Positions 1 through 7,844 of a DNA stretch of 64,000 nt are shown here, in pieces. Source of the DNA: JAJDXO01 sp965207535 (GTDB lineage: Bacteria > Pseudomonadota > Alphaproteobacteria > Rhodospirillales > UBA2165); contig CBDBMR010000006.1 in assembly GCA_965207535.1 (NCBI GenBank), positions 62,001-126,000 on the forward strand. Direction: 5' to 3'. The notes under the pieces are model-generated. The model did no database searches, had not been told where the DNA came from, and worked only from the letters and a program-made list of their open reading frames with translations. The stretch's first letter is position 1, and every line of letters begins with the position of its first letter. Both the position numbers and the translations under genes were made by a program.

Positions 1-49
1 GCGGGCGGCGAACCCGGCAATTCGGCCGCCGCCGTCAAATGCCCCGGCT

Positions 50-1663
50 TCAGGCCATGTTGAGAGGCAGCGGACTCCGATCCACGTGATCGATTGAGCG
101 CCGGACCATGCGCTCCAGCATTTCGGCCTTCACGTCCGCATGGTCCGGGTCATCCCAGAGGTTTCTGAGCTCCGAGGGATCGTTTTCGAGATCGTAGAGC
201 TCGGCCAATTCGGACTTGCCATAGAGCGTCATCCGCCAGCGCTCGGTCACCATGGACCGGACCTGAATTGGGGCCGGGATGCCGAGGGATGCGTGCTGGC
301 TCTCCTCTTCGACGACGATATCGCCCGGTCCCGTGTCGGTGCCGGTTTCCATGTCGGTCAGCAGGGTCCGGCCTTGAACGCCGTTGTAGGCCCCGAGCCC
401 CGCCCGGTGGAGAATGGTCGGGCCGATATCGATGGTGCTGGCCAATGAAGAAAGTGTCGAGCCGGCGGCGCCGCTGGCAGCGGGATCGCTCCAGATGAAC
501 GGCACCTTGATCGTTGCCTGCAGGTGCAGCGGCCCCTTCAGGATCAGCCCGTGGTCACCCAGGAAATCGCCGTGATCGGCGGTGAAGACGATGACCGTAT
601 TGTCGAACTCATCGAGGTCCTTGAGCTTTTGGACGACCTCGGCCAGCGCGTCGTCGATCATGGTGATCATGCCGCAGGTGAGGGCGATAGCCTCCTTGGC
701 TTCCCGCTCGTCGACCCGCAGGAAGACCATGGTCCGGTCGCGATCAAATTTAGGGTTGTTGTCCTCCGTCGCTCGCGCGAGATCGGCGGCGTTGGCGACA
801 TTTGGCCGGTCCGAATGGAAACTCGCCGGCAGTTCCACCTGATCCGGGCTGTACATGTCCCAATACTTGCCGGGCGGCGTGAAGGGATGGTGGGGATCGG
901 GAAATGAAAGCATGAGAAAGAACGGATTGTCGCCGCCCTCGGCCGACCAGTCGTCCAGGCACTGGATCGCATGGTCCCGGACATAGGAGGTCGGATAAAG
1001 CTCCTCCGGAACCGATGTCCGCCACGCCTGTGGCGCCACATGGTCCGAGGGCTGTGCATTGTCCCTGCCCCGCAATTTGTCGGGATCTTGACCTTTGTCT
1101 CTCAGCCAGTGGGGGTAATCGGCGCCGACCATGTCACCGTGTCCCGAGCACAGATGCACGCGGTCGAATCCATAGAAAGGCAGATGCAACTTCTGGCGCT
1201 CCTTGACCCAACGAGCCGGTTTTTCCTGATCATAGAGGGTCAGGTCCGAGGTGTAGGGTTTGAGCGCCTCCGCGAAATCTCCGTTGAGCACTTTCAAATC
1301 GTCGCCACGGCTGGTGTCATAACGGGGCGCGCCGTCGGTCATGTTTTGCAGGTGGCTCTTGCCCGACAGCGCCGTCCGGTAGCCGTCGGCCCGCAATATG
1401 TCGACAAAGGTGTTCGCCTGGAGCGGCAGCGGCAGGCCATTGCCGCGGGCGCCGGTCACCGAAGGCAGCCGGCCGGTCATCAGACTTGCGCGGTTGGGCA
1501 TGCAGACCGGCGACGCCACATAGAACCGGTCGAACCGGGTGCCGCGTTCGGCTAGGCCGTCGATGGTCGGGGTTTTCAGGAATGGGTGTCCGGAGCAGCC
1601 GAGATAGTCGGCCCGGTGCTGATCGGTAATGACGAAAAGGAAGTTCGGCCGTTTCTCAGCCAT
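50..1663 (-). CDS. Sulfatase family hydrolase (choline-sulfatase/arylsulfatase-like)
   Basis: Predicted type I sulfatase of the alkaline-phosphatase superfamily, releasing sulfate from an organic sulfate ester. The 537-residue protein opens with a hydrophobic strand and the metal-binding pair D14-Q15, and carries the sulfatase signature C54-M-P-N-R58, whose Cys would be oxidised to formylglycine. A second metal-site motif, ADHGDFLGDHG, lies around residue 365. There is no signal peptide, so a cytoplasmic enzyme is likely, as for choline sulfatases. A good ribosome site (GGGAGG, 10 nt upstream) supports the ATG at 1663. No formylglycine-generating enzyme is visible in this window. The family is certain from the motifs; the substrate is not, and choline-O-sulfate or an aryl sulfate are only guesses. 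Confidence 0.9.
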   Translation of the reverse strand: MAEKRPNFLFVITDQHRADYLGCSGHPFLKTPTIDGLAERGTRFDRFYVASPVCMPNRASLMTGRLPSVTGARGNGLPLPLQANTFVDILRADGYRTALSGKSHLQNMTDGAPRYDTSRGDDLKVLNGDFAEALKPYTSDLTLYDQEKPARWVKERQKLHLPFYGFDRVHLCSGHGDMVGADYPHWLRDKGQDPDKLRGRDNAQPSDHVAPQAWRTSVPEELYPTSYVRDHAIQCLDDWSAEGGDNPFFLMLSFPDPHHPFTPPGKYWDMYSPDQVELPASFHSDRPNVANAADLARATEDNNPKFDRDRTMVFLRVDEREAKEAIALTCGMITMIDDALAEVVQKLKDLDEFDNTVIVFTADHGDFLGDHGLILKGPLHLQATIKVPFIWSDPAASGAAGSTLSSLASTIDIGPTILHRAGLGAYNGVQGRTLLTDMETGTDTGPGDIVVEEESQHASLGIPAPIQVRSMVTERWRMTLYGKSELAELYDLENDPSELRNLWDDPDHADVKAEMLERMVRRSIDHVDRSPLPLNMA

Positions 1664-1827
1664 CGCTTTGGGTGCCTCCCGTGGCCCACGTCTGTCTTGT
1701 TGCGGGCAACTATGCAGAAGGCGGCATGGGGCGGTCTACCCGACCGGCCGGAGTTCTCGAAAGTTGTCCGAGATTCGGACACGAAATGGGCGGCCGTATC
1801 GTGACGGCCGCCCTTTCGGACCGGCGC

Positions 1828-1891
1828 TAGATCGGGTCATGTTTTGACGGAACCACGGCGCGGTTTCGTCAAAACATGTGAATCCGATCTA
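1828..1891. repeat. Intergenic palindrome, copy 1 (TAGATCGG type)
   Basis: A long inverted repeat. The inner arms are 1838-1854 (CATGTTTTGACGGAACC) and 1862-1878, which pair over 17 positions with one mismatch around a 7-nt loop. Outer arms TAGATCGG (1828-1835) and CCGATCTA (1884-1891) extend the structure. No T-tract follows, so it is not a classical intrinsic terminator. It lies between two genes transcribed leftward and is followed at once by a second, related hairpin. Confidence 0.75.
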
Positions 1892-1902
1892 TTTCAATAG
1901 TG

Positions 1903-1966
1903 TAGAGCCGATTCACATGGATTGTCGGCATCGCAAAGCGACTCCGACAAACCATGATCGGCTCTA
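1903..1966. repeat. Intergenic palindrome, copy 2 (TAGAGCCGAT type)
   Basis: Interrupted inverted repeat: outer arms TAGAGCCGAT (1903-1912) and ATCGGCTCTA (1957-1966), then CATGG/CCATG, then TTGTCGG/CCGACAA, around a 15-nt loop at 1929-1943. Its last three bases (1964-1966) are, on the minus strand, the TAG stop of the amidohydrolase gene. Shorter relatives with CTAGA-N5-TCTAG occur at 23122-23136 and 63205-63219. Confidence 0.75.
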
Positions 1967-2947
1967 GTCGAGGTCCAAGTCGAACAGTTTGATTGCGTTG
2001 GTGCGCCCGATCCTGAGTTTTTCTTCACCCGAAACGACTTCCGTCGCGTCGTACCAGTCGGCCGCATCCTCCATCTTCTCGAACGGGTAGTCGGCGCAGA
2101 AGAACATGCGGTCGACGCCGACGACATCGAGGCAGCACTTGAAGGCCGGGTCCTGGAAGTTGCCCGATGTCGTGATGTAGAAGTGATCGAGGAAATATTC
2201 ACCCAGCGGCCGGTTGCCCCTGTATTCGCGGCGCGAGAACCGCATCCGCGCATCGATCCGCCAGAGATCGTAAGGGATGTGTTCGCCCAGGTGGCCGATG
2301 ATGATCTTCAGGTTGGGATAGTCGTCGAACATTCCCGATCCGCACATGCGGAGCGAGTGAATGGATGTTTCAACGGCGAATCCCCACGGCGAACTCTTGA
2401 GCCAGGGATGACCGTCATAGACCGGCGCGCGCGACGGCAGTTGCATACGCGGGTGGAGATATAACGGCACGTCCAGCTCCGACACGGTGCCCCAGAACGG
2501 CCGCAACGCCGGTTCATCGAGGTACAGAACATCGTCCTCTTCGCCGGTCTGCTGGAAGCCGTTGACCATGGAGCCCTTAAATCCCATTTCCGTGACGCAG
2601 CGAGTCAGCTCTTCGGACGCCACATCCGGATTGTGCATCGGGAGCGCCGCGAACGCCGCATAGCGGTCCGGATGGCGCGCGACGGCTTCCGCCATTGCGT
2701 CGTTGGCTTTCCTGGCCACCTCGACGGCCTGATCGACATCCCGGATGCCCTGAATGCCCGGCGCGTTGTTGGAGAGGATGGCGAATTCAATTCCCGTCTT
2801 GTCCATGATTTCCAGACGCTCGTCGCCCATATCAAGAATTTGACGGGTGAATTCGTCCCACTTCCCCGAATCGCCGGCGAACGCGCGGGTGTCTTCCAGG
2901 GTTTCGGGGATCGCCATGTGTTCCTCGAAAACGATTTTGCCTTTCAT
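1964..2947 (-). CDS. Amidohydrolase-family decarboxylase, gamma-resorcylate decarboxylase-like
   Basis: Member of the ACMSD-like amidohydrolase family; the whole 327-residue length closely resembles gamma-resorcylate (2,6-dihydroxybenzoate) decarboxylases, metal-dependent non-oxidative decarboxylases of hydroxybenzoates. Visible family features are the N-terminal metal motif E8-E-H10 followed by AIPET, the YLHPR motif, GHLGEHIPY, and the acidic ligand D286 in CADYPFE. The gene stands alone on the minus strand and its TAG stop is supplied by the adjacent palindromic repeat. Nearby oxidoreductases suggest an aromatic catabolic role, but no ring-cleavage gene is present, so that is inference. 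Other hydroxybenzoate or vanillate-type decarboxylases of this family are possible alternatives. Confidence 0.85.
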   Translation of the reverse strand: MKGKIVFEEHMAIPETLEDTRAFAGDSGKWDEFTRQILDMGDERLEIMDKTGIEFAILSNNAPGIQGIRDVDQAVEVARKANDAMAEAVARHPDRYAAFAALPMHNPDVASEELTRCVTEMGFKGSMVNGFQQTGEEDDVLYLDEPALRPFWGTVSELDVPLYLHPRMQLPSRAPVYDGHPWLKSSPWGFAVETSIHSLRMCGSGMFDDYPNLKIIIGHLGEHIPYDLWRIDARMRFSRREYRGNRPLGEYFLDHFYITTSGNFQDPAFKCCLDVVGVDRMFFCADYPFEKMEDAADWYDATEVVSGEEKLRIGRTNAIKLFDLDLD

Positions 2948-3303
2948 GGTGGGATTCTCCTGCTAGCTCATTCGTCCGTCAAAATCCTTCGGCGCCTATA
3001 TTCTCTGGCGCCCGGCGCCTCGAAATTTGAAAAACCGTCTGTGATTGGTACCGGTTTCGCGCAGCCGACTCGGCGCGGACGCAACCTGGTTTTCGGTGAA
3101 TCGGCCCCTCCCTGGGTCCTTATTGTTCGTTGCCCGGGGAATTTCATCAGAAGCCACGGAGCAAATCCACTTCGCTGCCCGATATTCTGCTTCGAGTCCG
3201 AATCCCGGACATATTTGCGTCCGACCGGTTGCGGACCATGAGAGCGGTTCGGGGAATGCACGCGGTTACGGCACCCGCTGGCTCCTCTCCGGCTTGCTTC
3301 GGG
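2948..3303. other. Intergenic gap, no gene recognised
   Basis: About 356 bp between two leftward genes. Open frames on both strands are short and show no recognisable motif or convincing ribosome site. No terminator hairpin with a T-tract and no tRNA-like structure was seen. It presumably holds the promoter of the amidohydrolase gene, but no clear hexamers stand out. Confidence 0.5.
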
Positions 3304-4413
3304 CTAAGCGTTTTCAGCCCGCCAGGCTTCGGTGTTGTCGAGGGTGGCGAGGGGCTGTGTCATGCCCGGGTCGAATGTCTTGGGCTCATCTCCCGCGGCG
3401 ATCTTGTTCGGCCATCCCGGATCGGCCAGCGCGCCGCGGGCCATGGCAACGAAGTCGGCGTCGCCCGCACCGATCATTCCATCGGCGGCGGCCGCGTCGC
3501 TCATGCCGCCGCAGGCGATGACGGGGCCCGAAAAATATTCCCGGGCGTGGGCCGCAAGTGTCCTGTCACCGCCGAAGACAGGCTTGAAGGCGGGCACGCT
3601 GTTGATGTGGAGATAGTCGGCTCCGTTGGCATCCATGGCCGAAAACAGCGCCTCGGCATCATCGGCGCCGCCTTCCCAGACATGCTCGAAGTTGTTGACC
3701 GCCATCTGAGAGAGCCGCATGCCGACCGGAACGCCGCCGGCGCCTGCTTTGACGGCGGCGAGAATTTCCGCATGGAAGCGGGCGCGGTTCCCGGCTGAGC
3801 CGCCGTAAGCGTCGTCCCGCCGGTTTGCAGCCGTCGAGAAGAACTGATGGAGCAGGTAGCCGTTGGCGCCGTGAATCTCGATGCCGTCGAAGCCCGCGGC
3901 AACGGCGTTTTCTGCCGCTTGGGAGAACGCCGCCTTGATCTTCTCGATCTCGTCGGTGGTAAGGGCGGCTGGTGTCTTGTAGGGGCCGTCGCCGAAATAG
4001 TTCCTGGCCATCTCCCCGACGGGCTGAATTGACGACGGCGCCCGGGTGCCATCCACATGGTCGTTGTGTTGAGACAGCGCCCCGGCATGCATCAGCTGTT
4101 GGAATATCCTGCCGCCGGCTCCGTGCACGGCGTCGGTGACCTTTGCCCAGGCATCGATCTGCGCCTGGTCGGTGATCCCCGGCTGGTTCAGATAGCCTTG
4201 GGAATGCTCTTTGTCGGTGTAGGTTCCCTCGCTGATGATTAACGGAAAGCCGCCTTCGGCGAAGGCCCGGTAGTGGGCTTGCATTTGTTCGGTGGCCAGA
4301 CCCCCCGCCGCGGCGCTGACCCGGGTCATGGGCGCGGTGACGATCCGGCATGCCAGGTTGAGGCCGCCGATCTCGCCGGCTTGAAACAGGTTGGGATAAT
4401 CGGATTGGCTCAT
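3304..4413 (-). CDS. NADH:flavin oxidoreductase, Old Yellow Enzyme family
   Basis: FMN-dependent TIM-barrel oxidoreductase of the Old Yellow Enzyme class, which reduces activated alkenes with NAD(P)H. In the 369-residue protein the family motifs appear in order: RIVTAPMTR near the N-terminus, QLMHAG (about 105), IHGANGYLLHQFFS (about 180) followed by the N-R-R-D-D-x-Y-G-G-S loop, and a C-terminal phosphate-binding region with FVAMARGALADP. The ATG at 4413 is chosen because AAGGAG sits 8 nt upstream; the frame stays open much further upstream, but that part is antisense to the Gfo/Idh gene. It is divergently oriented from that gene. Physiological substrate unknown. Confidence 0.9.
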   Translation of the reverse strand: MSQSDYPNLFQAGEIGGLNLACRIVTAPMTRVSAAAGGLATEQMQAHYRAFAEGGFPLIISEGTYTDKEHSQGYLNQPGITDQAQIDAWAKVTDAVHGAGGRIFQQLMHAGALSQHNDHVDGTRAPSSIQPVGEMARNYFGDGPYKTPAALTTDEIEKIKAAFSQAAENAVAAGFDGIEIHGANGYLLHQFFSTAANRRDDAYGGSAGNRARFHAEILAAVKAGAGGVPVGMRLSQMAVNNFEHVWEGGADDAEALFSAMDANGADYLHINSVPAFKPVFGGDRTLAAHAREYFSGPVIACGGMSDAAAADGMIGAGDADFVAMARGALADPGWPNKIAAGDEPKTFDPGMTQPLATLDNTEAWRAENA

Positions 4414-4557
4414 GGGGGGTCTCCTTGGGGGGTCTCCTGGACACGTCGGGTTTGGTTGTTTTCCCGGACGGAAAATTTCGTAGATAGTTATGCCGGTATC
4501 GAGGCTTCTCAAGAGCGTACCGCTCGGTGCGCGGCTTATTCGTAAACGGAGGGAAAT

Positions 4558-5691
4558 GTGGCAGAGCGGAAACAGTTGGGGCTGGCCATCGTCGGCTGTG
4601 GCGTGGTGGGGCGTATCAGGGGTGCGCTGGCGAAGGATTTTCCGGGCATAGGCTGGATCGGCCTTGCCGATATCAACGAGCGTCTGGGGCGGCAACTCAA
4701 GGAAGATCTCAATGCCGATTTCTTCACCACCGACTTCCATGAGCTTATCCGGCGGCCTGAAGTGGATGCGGTGATCGTCGCCACTTCCACTTGGAGCCAC
4801 GTGGAACCGACATTGGCGGCGGCCGACGCCGGGCACATGATGATGATCGAAAAACCGCTGGCGACGGACGCCCGGGAATCGGCACAGGTCCTGTCCGCCA
4901 TCGAAGCCGCCGGCGTCGACGCGGTGGTCGGCTATACCCAGCGCTTTCGCCGGCGGTTTCTGGTGGTCAAGGAACGCATCCGGACGGGCCAGATCGGAGA
5001 CGTCACCGCCGCGGTCACCCGCGCCTTCATGAACCGCATGGCACCGACGGGGGAGGTGCGCCTGACCCAGGATCGCCGGTTTCTCACGCCCATGGTGGTG
5101 TCCGGGACCCACAGCCTCGACATGTGCCTTTGGCTGATGGGCGATGCGGCGAGACCGGTTTCCATATTCGCCCGGTCCACCGAGAAGGTGATGAGTGAAC
5201 TGGGCACCAAGGATGCCACCTTCGGGGTCTTCACCATGGAGGACGGCACCATCTGGAGCATGAATATCTGTTGGGCGTTGCCCAAGGAATGGCCGGGCGC
5301 GGTCTACGGGCTGGAGATCGGGATCGTCGGCACCAAGGGCGTGATCGACATCGAAGATACCCACCGGGATGTCATTCTGGCTACCGAGATGCCTCAAGGT
5401 CCGGCCTACAATCCCGACGGGCTGACCATCGACGTGGAGCGGAATGTGGACTTCCTTACCAGCTTCCCGCCCGGCGACGTTCACGGCGGCGAGCTTTGGG
5501 GCCCCATGCGCGAGGAAACCAACACGTGGTTCCAGCGCATCTACAACAAAAAGGAGACGCCGCACGCCACGGCGGCCGAGGGCCACCGCAATCTCATGCT
5601 CACCATGGCCATGGACCTCTCGGCCAAAACCGGACGGGAGCTCGAGTTGCCGATCGGCCCGGATGAGTTGATGGCGGGCCTGGAGGCCTAG
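4558..5691 (+). CDS. Gfo/Idh/MocA family oxidoreductase
   Basis: NAD(P)-dependent dehydrogenase of the glucose-fructose oxidoreductase / inositol dehydrogenase family, 377 residues. The Rossmann dinucleotide motif GCGVVG is near residue 14 and the family E-K-P motif (IEKPLATDA) near residue 98; the C-terminal half fits the alpha/beta substrate domain. Translation starts at a GTG preceded by ACGGAGGGA. The TAG stop is the first three bases of the palindromic repeat at 5689-5737. Its divergent neighbour is an Old Yellow Enzyme homologue; together with the sulfatase and the decarboxylase they look like small-molecule catabolic genes. The substrate (a sugar, inositol or similar polyol) cannot be told. 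Confidence 0.88.
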   Translation: MAERKQLGLAIVGCGVVGRIRGALAKDFPGIGWIGLADINERLGRQLKEDLNADFFTTDFHELIRRPEVDAVIVATSTWSHVEPTLAAADAGHMMMIEKPLATDARESAQVLSAIEAAGVDAVVGYTQRFRRRFLVVKERIRTGQIGDVTAAVTRAFMNRMAPTGEVRLTQDRRFLTPMVVSGTHSLDMCLWLMGDAARPVSIFARSTEKVMSELGTKDATFGVFTMEDGTIWSMNICWALPKEWPGAVYGLEIGIVGTKGVIDIEDTHRDVILATEMPQGPAYNPDGLTIDVERNVDFLTSFPPGDVHGGELWGPMREETNTWFQRIYNKKETPHATAAEGHRNLMLTMAMDLSAKTGRELELPIGPDELMAGLEA

Positions 5692-5737
5692 CCCGCATTT
5701 CCCATCAGGGTTACGGCCTCGTGAGAAATACGAGCTA
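5689..5737. repeat. TAGCCCGCATTTC palindromic repeat, copy A
   Basis: Hairpin with left arm TAGCCCGCATTTCCCA (5689-5704) and right arm TGAGAAATACGAGCTA (5722-5737). The arms match at 13 of 16 positions and the other three are C/T transitions compatible with G-U pairing. It sits between the convergent Gfo/Idh and prpC genes and supplies the TAG stop of the former. Other copies are at 26931-26970, 38600-38612 and 41087-41145. Confidence 0.75.
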
Positions 5738-5744
5738 ACCCGCC

Positions 5745-6926
5745 TTAGCGCCTGGCGATGGGTTTGACCCTACGGACTTTCCTGCCGGTGTAGGCGGAGA
5801 TCGGCCGGATCAGCATGTTGTTGGCGTTCTGCTCCAGATAGTGGGCTGCCCAGCCGGTGATCCGGGATGCCACGAAGATCGGCGTATACAGGTTGATGGG
5901 GAAGCCCATCAGGTAATAGGCGGGTCCCGACGGGAAATCCAGGTTGGGGTAGATGTTCTTTTCTCCCACCATGATCCCCTCGAGTATCTCGGAAATTCTG
6001 ATCCAATTGTCGTCACCCGCATAGTCCGAGAGGTCTTTCAGGCAAGCGCTCATGATCGGCACCCGGCTGTCTCCCCATCGATAGACCCGATGGCCGAACC
6101 CCATGACCAGTTGCTTTTTGGCGAGCCGACTTCTAAGCCACCGCTCGGCCCGGCCCGGGGTCTTGATCTCTTCCAGCATCTGCATCACCGCCTCGTTGGC
6201 GCCGCCGTGGAGCGGCCCCTTGAGGGCGCCGATGGCGCCGGTCACCGCCGAGTAAATGTCGGAACGGGTCGAGGCGATGACCCGGCCGGTAAAGGTCGAG
6301 GCATTGAAGCTGTGCTCCGCGTAGCAGGTAAGCGAAATGTCGAAGGCCCGGACAACCTCCTCCGGCGGCACTTTCCCGAAACACATATGGAAGAAATTCT
6401 CCGAAAAGCTCAGATCCGGTTTCGGCCGAATTCTCGGCTTGCCCTGGCGGAACCGGAAGTCGGTGGCGATCATCGTGGGAATTTTGGCCAGCATATTGAT
6501 TGCCCGGTCCATATCCTTGGCTTCCGGCTCGCCCCCCCACGCCTCCTCGGTGGTGCCCAGGTAGGAGACAGCCGTCCGGATGGTATCCATCGGATGCGCC
6601 GTCTTGGGAAACTGCTTGATGACGTTGACATGGCCCCGGGTGATGTCCCGGCGGGCACGCTCCTTCCGCTTGAAGGCGGCCAGTTGCGACCGGGTCGGCA
6701 ATTCGCCCGTCAGCAACAGGTACGCGACCTCTTCAAACGAGCACTTCGCCGCCAGTTCGTGAACCGCGTAGCCCCGGTATGTAAGCATCCGCTCTTCGGG
6801 AACCACCAGTGAGACGGCGGTCTCGTCCGCAACGACGCCGACGAGGCCCTTGCGAATATCGGGCGCCGCCTTGACCGCCTTCCCGCCTTTCTTGGACTTC
6901 TTTTTTCTCGTTTTTTCCCTTGCCAT
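5745..6926 (-). CDS. prpC: 2-methylcitrate synthase
   Basis: Condenses propionyl-CoA with oxaloacetate to 2-methylcitrate, the entry step of the methylcitrate cycle. The citrate-synthase catalytic signatures are present: HGGANEAV, GFGHRVYR and the aspartate-containing LDFPSGPAYYLMG. The protein (393 residues) carries an unusual Lys-rich N-terminal tail of about 20 residues. ATG at 6926 is preferred over the upstream TTG because AGGAGG lies 7 nt before it and too close to the TTG. It is the last gene of prpD-prpB-prpC, 24 nt after prpB, and this context rather than sequence alone separates it from an ordinary citrate synthase. Confidence 0.92.
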   Translation of the reverse strand: MAREKTRKKKSKKGGKAVKAAPDIRKGLVGVVADETAVSLVVPEERMLTYRGYAVHELAAKCSFEEVAYLLLTGELPTRSQLAAFKRKERARRDITRGHVNVIKQFPKTAHPMDTIRTAVSYLGTTEEAWGGEPEAKDMDRAINMLAKIPTMIATDFRFRQGKPRIRPKPDLSFSENFFHMCFGKVPPEEVVRAFDISLTCYAEHSFNASTFTGRVIASTRSDIYSAVTGAIGALKGPLHGGANEAVMQMLEEIKTPGRAERWLRSRLAKKQLVMGFGHRVYRWGDSRVPIMSACLKDLSDYAGDDNWIRISEILEGIMVGEKNIYPNLDFPSGPAYYLMGFPINLYTPIFVASRITGWAAHYLEQNANNMLIRPISAYTGRKVRRVKPIARR

Positions 6927-6950
6927 GATCAATCCTCCTAGCCGCCACGC

Positions 6951-7844
6951 CTAAATCTTGAAGTTGAATATGTCCTCGTCGAACGAGGCATAATCTTCGT
7001 AGTGCAATATCTCGTAGAGCCTTTTGCGGGTTTGCATGTCCGGCACGACGCTTGCCTGGGTTCCGTCCTCGGCCATGCGCCGGTAGCCGTCCTCGACCGC
7101 CTTCATCGCCAGCCGTAACGAGGTAACCGGATAGATCGCCATGTCGTAGCCGAGATCGGTCAGCTGCTCGACCGTGAGATAGGGCGTCTTACCGAATTCA
7201 GTGAGGTTGGCGAGCAGGGGCACATCGACGGCCTTGCGGAACGCCTCGAACTCCGCCTCGGTATGAAGCGCCTCCGGAAAGATCGCCTCGGCGCCGGCGT
7301 CGACGTAGGCCTTGGCGCGTTCGACCGCCGCATCGAACCCCTCCGCCTCCTTGGCGTCCGTCCGTGCCATGATCAGGAAATTCCCGTCCCGTTTGGCCGC
7401 CGCCGCGGCGCGGAGTTTCTGGGTCATGGTGTCCGTATCAACCAGCACCTTGTTGTCCAGGTGTCCGCAGCGCTTGGGCAATATCTGGTCCTCCAGATGA
7501 CACCCGGCGAGACCCGCGTCCTCCAGTTCCCGGATTGTCCGGGCCGCGTTCATGGCTTCGCCGAAGCCTGTATCGACATCGATCAGCGCCGGGAGATCGG
7601 TAACACGGGCGATCTGGTGACCGCGGCCGATGACCTCGGGCAGGGTGGTGAGGCCGATGTCCGGGAGCGCCAAATCGGCGGACAAGGCGGCGCCGGAGAT
7701 GTAGACCCCGTCGAAACCCAATTCCTCGACAATCCGGGCGACGATCGGCGCGTGAGCGCCCGGCATGCGCAACAGCTCGCCGCTGCCCAGACGCTTTCGG
7801 AATTCGGCTCGCTTTTGGCCCGCGGTTTTCTCCGTAAACAGCAT
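6951..7844 (-). CDS. prpB: Methylisocitrate lyase
   Basis: Cleaves 2-methylisocitrate to pyruvate and succinate. It belongs to the isocitrate lyase / PEP mutase superfamily: metal-site motif DVDTGFG, acidic LEDQ, and the catalytic loop K-R-C-G-H with its Cys intact (compare the Cys-less paralogue at 27517-28470). At 297 residues it has the usual PrpB length. Its ATG overlaps the prpD stop by one base (TGATG), implying translational coupling, and prpC follows 24 nt downstream. Confidence 0.95.
   Translation of the reverse strand: MLFTEKTAGQKRAEFRKRLGSGELLRMPGAHAPIVARIVEELGFDGVYISGAALSADLALPDIGLTTLPEVIGRGHQIARVTDLPALIDVDTGFGEAMNAARTIRELEDAGLAGCHLEDQILPKRCGHLDNKVLVDTDTMTQKLRAAAAAKRDGNFLIMARTDAKEAEGFDAAVERAKAYVDAGAEAIFPEALHTEAEFEAFRKAVDVPLLANLTEFGKTPYLTVEQLTDLGYDMAIYPVTSLRLAMKAVEDGYRRMAEDGTQASVVPDMQTRKRLYEILHYEDYASFDEDIFNFKI

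Noticed and set aside
971..1555. 194-codon plus-strand open frame
   Set aside because: Antisense to the sulfatase; composition is typical of a GC-rich shadow frame and there is no homology.
4414..5586. Upstream 390-codon extension of the OYE frame on the minus strand
   Set aside because: It is antisense to the Gfo/Idh gene, shows no motif, and a good ribosome site marks the start at 4413.
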